In this document: in pieces, positions 1 through 4,928 of the stretch
Layout: each line of letters begins with the position of its first letter
How positions within the stretch are numbered: position 1 is the first letter of the stretch
From: Microcaldota archaeon
GTDB lineage: Archaea; B1Sed10-29; JACOVT01
Assembly: GCA_016177165.1 (NCBI GenBank)
Contig: JACOVT010000069.1
Location: forward strand, 1-12,999
DNA length: 12,999 nucleotides
Direction of reading: 5' to 3'
The notes under the pieces: generated by a model
Told to the model about the DNA's origin: nothing
Databases searched by the model: none
The model's input: the letters and a program-made list of their open reading frames with translations, nothing else
Translations under genes and position numbers: made by a program

Positions 1-177
1 GAAAAGCACGAGGCGCTGGAGCGCTCGTTCAGCGACATCAATGACATCGGGGAAGAGCTCGGCAGCATCAAGTCGCTACTGGTGGAGATGCGCCCCACGC
101 TGAACGCGCTGAGGGACTTGAACGCTAAGATACTTGACACTAACAGGGAAATACTGCTGAGGCTGAAAAAGAAATAG
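1..177 (+). CDS. C-terminal fragment of a coiled-coil protein, unknown function
   Basis: Frame 1 is open from the window edge to a TAG at 175-177 and gives 58 residues. The start lies outside the window. The fragment is highly charged with regularly spaced hydrophobic residues (for example GSIKSLLVEM and NREILLRLKKK), as expected of an alpha-helical coiled coil, and it ends in a lysine cluster. No family can be named from this much sequence. It converges with the minus-strand gene that ends at 321, and a T-rich hairpin lies between them, so it belongs to a separate transcription unit. That it is coding is supported by the uninterrupted frame up to the edge and by its clean fit beside the intergenic hairpin. 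Confidence 0.6.
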   Translation, partial: EKHEALERSFSDINDIGEELGSIKSLLVEMRPTLNALRDLNAKILDTNREILLRLKKK

Positions 178-199
178 TTGTTGTGTCTTTGTTGTAAAT

Positions 200-290
200 G
201 CGGAAAAGGGCGGGGTTGGCAGGCTGGCTTTGGTGAAGGCTGGCGGCCGGCCAGCGGGCAGCACTACTCCTTTTTGTTCCCTTTTTCTGC
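200..290. terminator. Convergent intergenic hairpin with T tracts (repeat copy A)
   Basis: The outer arms 200-210 (GCGGAAAAGGG) and 279-290 (CCCTTTTTCTGC) pair with one G-U and one bulged base. Inside is a perfect 6-bp stem GCTGGC/GCCAGC (239-244 with 250-255). On the plus strand T tracts follow at 271-275 and 282-286, which suits archaeal termination of the coiled-coil gene. The minus strand carries a weaker T run for the opposite operon. The element resembles the hairpin at 11421-11507: AAAAGGG on the left, GGCCGGC in the middle, then CACTAC and TTTTTGTTCC on the right. It may therefore be one copy of a dispersed repeat as well as a terminator. Confidence 0.6.
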
Positions 291-320
291 AACTAGAACC
301 AGTACTTTTGACAGGGCTAG

Positions 321-938
321 CTATTGTCTCTGCTTCTTTCTCAAGGCTGCTATCGCGACGATCACGATGAGCAGGCCTATTACCAAGTATATCAGGTTGT
401 TGTCAACCGTGGGAGCGCCCGCGCCTGCGATGGATATTTCCTTGATTATTATTGTTTCGGGCCCTGCGGTCGTCTCGGGCAGGTAGGACGCGCCGAACCT
501 CACTTGAGTGTTGTTGTAGGCGCAGGAGGCGTTGCTCCCGCTGAACGAGCACTTTGACTTGTCGACAGCGCCGCCGTACACCACCACGTCGTACTCTTCG
601 GCCTTCAGCTGGTGGGTGCGGTACTCGAGCACGAAGTCCTCGGTGGCAATGTCGGTCACTTGGTAGCTGACGTTTACATTCAGCGGGGAGTGCAGCTTGA
701 CAAAGCCGGCGCACACGAACTCGCTCAGGTCTTGGTTCCCGTCGTTGCTGATGCAAAACAGGTCGTCTGTGAATGTCGCCTGCACGTCATCTATGTTTGC
801 CGGTTGAGGGCAGCTTGTCTTGCCGTTCGCCAGAGTGCAGCCCATATCCTCGGCCATTTCCGGGGTGATCGTGATTCCCAGCGCGACGGCTGCAAGCACG
901 AACTGGCACAACACCACGAAAAACAATGCCCTCTTCAT
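321..938 (-). CDS. Secreted protein with C-terminal membrane anchor; candidate archaeosortase substrate
   Basis: The product has 205 residues and I do not recognise a family. Residues 1-20 form a signal peptide (MKRALFFVVL start, hydrophobic, ending near AVALG). The middle part is probably beta-rich and has three N-glycosylation sequons (N89, N136, N142). Apart from C11 in the signal peptide there are six cysteines (34, 43, 62, 76, 130, 139), which could form three disulfides. The C-terminus has an APTVDNN stretch, a single hydrophobic helix at about 182-199, and a basic end RKKQRQ. This is the three-part layout of archaeosortase sorting signals, but the motif is not the known PGF type, so substrate status is inference; it could simply be a type I membrane protein. 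The ATG at 938 lies 9 nt after the stop of the upstream gene with GAGG in front. It is the last gene of the small-membrane-protein operon. Confidence 0.85.
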   Translation of the reverse strand: MKRALFFVVLCQFVLAAVALGITITPEMAEDMGCTLANGKTSCPQPANIDDVQATFTDDLFCISNDGNQDLSEFVCAGFVKLHSPLNVNVSYQVTDIATEDFVLEYRTHQLKAEEYDVVVYGGAVDKSKCSFSGSNASCAYNNTQVRFGASYLPETTAGPETIIIKEISIAGAGAPTVDNNLIYLVIGLLIVIVAIAALRKKQRQ

Positions 939-947
939 TCCCTAGCC

Positions 948-1487
948 TCATTCCTTTTCAGTAAGCTTTGCAGCCATCCTTCCAACCAGATTAGCCGGGT
1001 AGCCAATAAAAAGCTTCTCCACTGGTGATGAGAACCCATAGTCAGGGAACGGCACGGCGTCGCGCATCGAGAACCTGACTGCTTTCTTGTCTTTTGGTTC
1101 TTCCCCTATTGTTTTTTTCTCGACCTCTGCTGCTTGGAAAGCCTCGAGCTTGCCTATGGGCTCATAAACTTCGGGCAGCTTGTCGCCCTTATTGAGGAAT
1201 TGCTTCGGCTGCTCGAGATGCTGCCTCAACATTCCCGGCAGCGGGAAGCCAGTCTCGCCGGGGAGTGGCCATGCGTGCTCTTCCGGCATTGGGCCCTGCG
1301 CCAGCCTGTGGAGCCTTTTCGGCGGCGCTATGACTTGCGCAGGTGGGGCTCTTGCGATGACAATCTCGCCTCTTTTTTCCATGAGGGTGGACGCGCCGGC
1401 AACTGCGAGCCCGCCAACGCCCAAGATCAAGTTGTTTTGGTAGAGCCCGAAAGCGGCGAGCGCCAGCCCCCCGAGAAGGAAGCGCAT
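948..1487 (-). CDS. Two-TM membrane protein with long Pro-rich tail (hairpin family)
   Basis: The product has 179 residues of unknown function. Two hydrophobic segments (about 3-16 and 21-36) are separated by the short polar turn YQNN. They are followed by EKRGE, so by the positive-inside rule the long tail should face the cytoplasm. The tail is Pro-rich (APPAQVIAPPKR at about 47-58), then charged, and ends in PDYGFSSPVEKL followed by an amphipathic helix ending in KLTEKE. That end resembles the YGLEAPGRAVK end of the protein at 2189-2539, which suggests paralogy. There are no cysteines. The ATG at 1487 lies 4 nt downstream of the previous stop, with GTGATG just upstream as a ribosome site. 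This is the longest member of the run. Confidence 0.85.
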   Translation of the reverse strand: MRFLLGGLALAAFGLYQNNLILGVGGLAVAGASTLMEKRGEIVIARAPPAQVIAPPKRLHRLAQGPMPEEHAWPLPGETGFPLPGMLRQHLEQPKQFLNKGDKLPEVYEPIGKLEAFQAAEVEKKTIGEEPKDKKAVRFSMRDAVPFPDYGFSSPVEKLFIGYPANLVGRMAAKLTEKE

Positions 1488-1491
1488 GGCA

Positions 1492-1833
1492 TCACTCGAA
1501 GGCTTCCTTGACCGCGCGCATGCTGTTCTTTATGACCGCGCTTCCGAGTCCTTTCCTGACTGGGTGGGCGTACTTTGGGTGTTCTAGGAAGCCCTCCCCG
1601 ATGCTGAGGTAGGTGGTTCCGGGAATCCTGTAGGGCGGTTGCCATGTGCCGGCCTGCACTGTTATGGGCGCCAGCATTTGTGTTCCTTTCGGGGCGCTGA
1701 ACGACCTTCCCCTCTTGATGAACGCCATGAAAAGCGCGAGCAGAATGATGATCACCGCGATGGTGCGGTAGCCCGCGAACCAGAGAACCGCAGAAACGGC
1801 CAGACCAAAGAGTAGCGTTGACGCGCCCATCAT
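1492..1833 (-). CDS. Small two-TM membrane protein with cytoplasmic tail (hairpin family)
   Basis: The product has 113 residues and no recognised family. Two membrane helices (about 4-20 and 24-39) are separated by the turn AGYR and followed by IKRGRS, which places the tail on the cytoplasmic side. The tail runs through TWQPPYRIPGTTYLSIG and ends in an amphipathic Lys/Arg helix (HPVRKGLGSAVIKNSMRAV). The order hairpin, basic stop, Pro/Tyr segment and terminal amphipathic helix matches the two genes upstream and the one downstream. Two ATG codons stand in tandem at 1833 and 1830. The first gives an ATGA-type 4-nt overlap with the upstream stop and has GGTGG close in front, so I use it. No cysteines. 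Confidence 0.85.
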   Translation of the reverse strand: MMGASTLLFGLAVSAVLWFAGYRTIAVIIILLALFMAFIKRGRSFSAPKGTQMLAPITVQAGTWQPPYRIPGTTYLSIGEGFLEHPKYAHPVRKGLGSAVIKNSMRAVKEAFE

Positions 1834-2180
1834 TCCACCAGCCTAGAGAACAATCCGGTCACTGCGCGGGTTCCCTTTCCCAGCGCGCCCACCACGCGGT
1901 CGATGTTGTCCTCGGGATACTTTGGCAGCAGGACGGTCGTCTTGGGGTTCCACAGGTATGGGCGGTCGCCGACGTCCTCGTACACGACAGGGTAGATTGT
2001 TTCCGGCACCGACGCCGGGCCGATTGATTTTGGAACAGCCGCTCTGGCTGGTTCGCGCGGCGACGCAAACATGAGCACGACAAGGAAAACCAGCAGCAGG
2101 CCGCCTATCACCGTCTGCTTCAGGTAGAACGCCAGCAGTATGGTCACGAGGAGCAGCAGTGTGGTTTTTCCTCCAAGCAT
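1830..2180 (-). CDS. Small two-TM membrane protein with ETIYP tail (hairpin family)
   Basis: The product has 116 residues of unknown function. It starts MLGGKTTLLLLV and has two hydrophobic helices (about 6-20 and 23-43) around the short linker YLKQT. SPREPAR follows, so the tail is likely cytoplasmic. The tail contains PETIYPVVYEDVG, close to PESIYPGLMKVYA in the neighbour at 2189-2539, and ends in an amphipathic helix (DNIDRVVGALGKGTRAVTGL). Its GGKTT-helix start also resembles the GGGKKTG-helix region of the 77-residue protein at 2883-3116. No cysteines. The ATG at 2180 follows the upstream stop after 8 nt with GAGGGATG as ribosome site. Confidence 0.85.
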   Translation of the reverse strand: MLGGKTTLLLLVTILLAFYLKQTVIGGLLLVFLVVLMFASPREPARAAVPKSIGPASVPETIYPVVYEDVGDRPYLWNPKTTVLLPKYPEDNIDRVVGALGKGTRAVTGLFSRLVE

Positions 2181-2188
2181 GGCATCCC

Positions 2189-2539
2189 TCAGGAGAGCTT
2201 GTCCCGCAGCCAGCCCAGACCCGACTTGACTGCGCGCCCGGGCGCCTCAAGCCCGTACTCCCACCATTGGGTTCCGGTGGGCGTCTTGCGCGCGTACACC
2301 TTCATGAGTCCGGGGTAGATGGACTCGGGGCCGGCGTACTTGCGCTGCATCACGATCGGCTGCACCCTGACTTGGGCGCCGCCCCCTCCCGGGACTGGGG
2401 AGCGTTTTGGCCGCGAGGCGCTGAGCGCGTAAAGCAGGGCGACAGCTCCGAGTATTGCCGCCAGCCAAACCAGCTTTATGTAGAAGGCGCCTATCGCGAG
2501 CAGCACCAAAAAGAGTATGATGCTGGAATCCGCGTTCAT
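2189..2539 (-). CDS. Small two-TM membrane protein with ESIYP tail (hairpin family)
   Basis: The product has 116 residues if translation starts at the ATG at 2539 (MNADSSIILF). The frame is open much further upstream, but that part reads as an out-of-frame shadow of the neighbouring gene, rich in Arg, Gly and Pro. The chosen ATG overlaps the upstream stop by 1 nt (TGATG) and is preceded by a strong GGAGGTGGGG ribosome site. Two helices (about 6-21 and 24-40) are followed by ASRPKRSP, then GGGG and a tail with PESIYPGLMKVYARK, a WWEYGLEAPGR segment and a terminal amphipathic helix ending WLRDKLS. The tail should be cytoplasmic. No cysteines. Function unknown. Confidence 0.88.
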   Translation of the reverse strand: MNADSSIILFLVLLAIGAFYIKLVWLAAILGAVALLYALSASRPKRSPVPGGGGAQVRVQPIVMQRKYAGPESIYPGLMKVYARKTPTGTQWWEYGLEAPGRAVKSGLGWLRDKLS

Positions 2540-2850
2540 CAAGCCCCACCTCCGAGCAGCTTCATGAGTTCGGGCGAGTACATCTCCCCGCCCCCACCGC
2601 TGCTGGTTTCGTGGCGGCCTTTGACCAGTATTATTGCCGCAGCGATGACCACCATTATCAGGAAGAGGTATTGCTGCAGCTTGAGGAAATAGACGGCTCC
2701 AAGCCCCAGCGCGACCACAATAAAGATGCTGACGCTGCGGGCCACCACGACCAGCAGCACCAGCGAGCCGAAGAAGAGCCATGTGATTCCCTGGCTCCAT
2801 GCCGCAAACGCTATGAGCAGCAGGATTACCATTGACAACGTGTCTGCCAT
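2539..2850 (-). CDS. Small multi-TM membrane protein (hairpin family)
   Basis: The product has 103 residues from the ATG at 2850 (MADTLSMVILLL). A GTG at 2886 would add twelve residues and overlap the upstream stop. I prefer 2850 because it has GGGTG about 9 nt upstream and because the preceding protein also starts MAD-. The sequence is hydrophobic from about 6 to 74 with polar breaks near WSQG, ARS and KLQQ, so three to four helices. KGRHETSSGGGG follows and then a short tail with EMYSPELMKLL. The Y-P-LMK pattern resembles SIYPGLMK in the next gene. No cysteines; no family recognised. Confidence 0.8.
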   Translation of the reverse strand: MADTLSMVILLLIAFAAWSQGITWLFFGSLVLLVVVARSVSIFIVVALGLGAVYFLKLQQYLFLIMVVIAAAIILVKGRHETSSGGGGEMYSPELMKLLGGGA

Positions 2851-2882
2851 ATTACGAGCACCCGCGAGTAATATCCACCAGC

Positions 2883-3116
2883 TCACTTTCCAGGCTCGAA
2901 TACCTTCGCAGCCTCGTCAAAGAACGGGTAGGCAAAGAAGAACACAACTACTAGCGCCAAGAGTTCCCAGTGGGAATAGAAGGTTAGGAAGGCGATCACC
3001 GCGGCGATTATTATGCCGGTTTTCTTGCCCCCGCCGATGTCGATCGTCCACTTTGCCAGGTAGAGGAAAACTATCAAAGTCAGGGCAAGCCGCACGTCGC
3101 TCCACAAATCTGCCAT
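2883..3116 (-). CDS. Small two- to three-TM membrane protein (hairpin family)
   Basis: The product has 77 residues from the ATG at 3116 (MADLWSDVRLALTL). A TTG at 3137 lies in frame upstream, but the ATG has AGGAAAGTG in front of it, and a strong TATA-like box centred near 3158 would start the transcript around 3131. The helices lie at about 8-22, 34-48 and 51-64. A GGGKKTG segment precedes the second, and YSHW lies between the second and third. The order GGG, helix, short linker with W, helix matches the proteins at 3165-3512 and 3512-3886, suggesting tandem duplication. No cysteines. Function unknown. It appears to be the first gene of a seven-gene transcription unit running to 321. Confidence 0.8.
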   Translation of the reverse strand: MADLWSDVRLALTLIVFLYLAKWTIDIGGGKKTGIIIAAVIAFLTFYSHWELLALVVVFFFAYPFFDEAAKVFEPGK

Positions 3117-3152
3117 GCACAACACACTTTCCTGCAATATTTTTTGATTCCT

Positions 3153-3164
3153 GTTTTTATATAC
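3153..3164 (-). promoter_or_regulatory. TATA-like promoter for the 2883-3116 gene and those after it
   Basis: On the minus strand the sequence GTATATAAAAAC begins right after the TAG stop of the preceding gene (3165-3167). It is the best TATA-box match in the window. A start site about 27 nt downstream falls near 3131, leaving a short leader with AGGAAAGTG before the ATG at 3116. The box sits in the largest gap within this gene run (48 nt), so it probably starts a separate transcript for the seven genes down to 321. Confidence 0.7.
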
Positions 3165-3512
3165 CTATCCGACAGCCTTCTTCATAATCCCGCTGCCGCC
3201 GCCGTGCGGCAAGCTGAACAGTATTATCCCTGAGAGCCCGAAGGCTATCAGGAAATAAAGGACGGTCCCGGGAAGCAGCAGCCACCACAGGTTTACCACG
3301 AATATGTAAATGAGTATGGCAGAGATCACGTAAGCCAGCCAGCCCATGCCGATTATGCGCGTCACGAACGTGAATATTGATATGGCCATGAAAGCCATGA
3401 AAACCCACTTGAACAGCGGGTTGGACAGCCCGATCAGTACGGGTATGAGCATCAGCACCCCAAAGATGACGATAAACGCCAACATGGCAGTCGGCAGGAA
3501 GAAAGCGCGCAT
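3165..3512 (-). CDS. Small four-TM membrane protein (hairpin family)
   Basis: The product has 115 residues, is almost wholly hydrophobic, and has about four helices (about 7-28, 34-51, 57-74, 78-100) and a short basic end (MKKAVG). The pattern MGWLAYVISAILIYI, NLWW, then P-x-x-LYFLIAFG parallels the protein encoded just upstream (GGGPVVTILTLILGYI, QNW, GPLMILYLFIVFG), so the two look like tandem paralogs. No cysteines. The ATG at 3512 overlaps the upstream stop by 1 nt (TGATG) and follows GGAGGGG, indicating translational coupling. No known family recognised. A channel, scaffold or platform role is possible but unproven. Confidence 0.85.
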   Translation of the reverse strand: MRAFFLPTAMLAFIVIFGVLMLIPVLIGLSNPLFKWVFMAFMAISIFTFVTRIIGMGWLAYVISAILIYIFVVNLWWLLLPGTVLYFLIAFGLSGIILFSLPHGGGSGIMKKAVG

Positions 3513-3886
3513 CAGTGGCCCCTCCTTCCCTCATGAACGCGCTCGTATGATGCCGAGTCGCGCGGCTCGCCTGCCTCGGGAGATTTCCTCCAGGGCTTCA
3601 CTATAGCCAAGTCCATGAGCAGCGCGGTGAAGCCGAACACTATGAAAAGGTAGAGTATCATCAGCGGCCCGAAAATCATCCAGTTCTGGAACAGTATTAT
3701 GTACCCGAGTATGAGCGTGAGTATCGTCACCACCGGCCCGCCGCCGAAATGGCCGCGCACGTACGAGACTATAAACAGCAGGATGACCAGCTTGACGCCC
3801 AAGAATAGCAGGTCTACAGTGTTGGTGACACCAAACACTTTCTCCTTGATTGTGTCAACGAAACTCAACAGCACCAGCGAGTCCAT
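3512..3886 (-). CDS. Small three-TM membrane protein with charged tail (hairpin family)
   Basis: The product has 124 residues of unknown function. An amphipathic start is followed by helices at about 27-43, 51-67 and 70-92, then VKPWRKS and a hydrophilic tail rich in Arg, Glu and Ser that should lie in the cytoplasm. A GGG sits just before the second helix and QNW between helices two and three, features shared with the next two genes. No cysteines. The start at ATG 3886 is supported by a CTTAAAAAC box centred 27 nt upstream and by the lack of a convincing ribosome site, so the transcript is probably leaderless. It is the first gene of the small-membrane-protein run. Confidence 0.85.
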   Translation of the reverse strand: MDSLVLLSFVDTIKEKVFGVTNTVDLLFLGVKLVILLFIVSYVRGHFGGGPVVTILTLILGYIILFQNWMIFGPLMILYLFIVFGFTALLMDLAIVKPWRKSPEAGEPRDSASYERVHEGRRGH

Positions 3887-3908
3887 ACGCTAGTCAATCG
3901 CTGGCATG

Positions 3909-3917
3909 GTTTTTAAG
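3909..3917 (-). promoter_or_regulatory. TATA-like box CTTAAAAAC for a leaderless transcript
   Basis: Minus-strand CTTAAAAAC lies in the 46-nt gap between the pilin-like gene and the 124-residue membrane protein. Its centre is 27 nt from the ATG at 3886, the distance expected when an archaeal transcript begins at the start codon. The identical nine bases occur at 12086-12094 in front of the ATPase gene. Confidence 0.6.
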
Positions 3918-3932
3918 CGTGCCGAGCAGCGC

Positions 3933-4928
3933 TCACACGCAGCCTGCCGGAGAACAGCTCCTTGCCGGCGGGCTGCCATCAACCGGCTCGGGAGGCGAGG
4001 GCACGCCACTGACAGTGTGGAACTCATACCCAGCCTGCTTTAACACGAGCCTGACGGCCTCGCTGCCTTGCAGCGATATGTCAAACTCCACTGCATAATA
4101 AGCCGTGTCGGGCGAGTTAACAGGGTCAGGCGCGTACTTGAAGACGCGCATCATGCTGGCGATCGCCTCGCCCTCGCGCGGTATGGCGTTGCGCGGCCGG
4201 ATGAGCAGCCATTCAGCGTCAACGTCCCCGCCGTTGGCGATGCGTCCGAACCCACCGGCAGCGCGCGCCAGTAGCTGCGCCAACCCCTTGGGCGAGTAAT
4301 ATTCGGCCTTTTTGGGAATCACCTTGAGCTTGAGGCGCGCGTGAGATGCGGTGTCCTCAAACTCGATGGTCAGGGGGAGTTCGCAGCAATCCTGCAAGGC
4401 TGCAGTGTCGATGTAAACGTGCAGCGACCCATCGGGCTCGAACGCCACTCTTCCCGGCTTGTTTGTGGCCGACTGCAGGAGGCTTTCCAGCGAGGAATAG
4501 TCTGGCGCTGCGCTGTAGCCCACGCTCGTTGTGGCGCTGTCGATTATTCCCCTGTAGATGTCCTTGCCGTTCAGCGTGGCAGGCAGGTCGCCCCCCTCGA
4601 AATGGGCCTTCACTCCCTCAAAGCAGTCTCCCGAACAGGTTATCACGTGGTAGGGCGCGTACGACCCTATTGATGGGAACCTCTGGGCGTCCCTTCCGAG
4701 CAAGAAGTCGCCTGACGTCCGTTGCAGCTCCTCTGAAGTCGAGACCTCTATAGTGGCGAGTATTATCTTTGCGGCCGTGGCCTGCGATCCTGTGACGTAA
4801 CCCGTGGAGATGGAGCGTGACAACCGCACGTCATTCTGCACGATCGTGACGCTTGCCAGTATTGCAGTTATCATCAGGGCGGTCCCTACGAGCGGAGTGA
4901 AGAGCGAAAACCCGCCACTCACAGGCAC
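3933..4928 (-). CDS. Type IV pilin-like secreted protein
   Basis: The product has 331 residues. Its N-terminus, SGGFSLFTPLVGTALMITAI, has the layout of archaeal type IV pilins (PF07790-like): a short leader ending in GG, then a hydrophobic helix (about 7-30) with TPLVGT in the place of the usual SPVIGT. Cleavage by a class III (prepilin) peptidase after G6 is plausible. The leader lacks the usual basic residues, which is a weakness. After the helix comes a large extracellular part of unknown fold with six cysteines (98, 102, 181, 182, 325, 330) and a Pro-rich end. It is much larger than typical pilins, so it may be a minor or adhesive pilin. The start GTG at 4928 directly follows the stop of the giant gene (TGAGTG) after GGGTGG. 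A second GTG at 4922 is possible. Co-transcription with the giant surface protein suggests they act together. Confidence 0.75.
   Translation of the reverse strand: MPVSGGFSLFTPLVGTALMITAILASVTIVQNDVRLSRSISTGYVTGSQATAAKIILATIEVSTSEELQRTSGDFLLGRDAQRFPSIGSYAPYHVITCSGDCFEGVKAHFEGGDLPATLNGKDIYRGIIDSATTSVGYSAAPDYSSLESLLQSATNKPGRVAFEPDGSLHVYIDTAALQDCCELPLTIEFEDTASHARLKLKVIPKKAEYYSPKGLAQLLARAAGGFGRIANGGDVDAEWLLIRPRNAIPREGEAIASMMRVFKYAPDPVNSPDTAYYAVEFDISLQGSEAVRLVLKQAGYEFHTVSGVPSPPEPVDGSPPARSCSPAGCV

Noticed and set aside
2540..2800. N-terminal extension of the 2189-2539 gene up to 2800
   Set aside because: The added residues are Arg/Gly/Pro-rich and overlap the well-supported membrane protein at 2539-2850. 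The ATG at 2539 has a strong ribosome site and a 1-nt overlap with the upstream stop.
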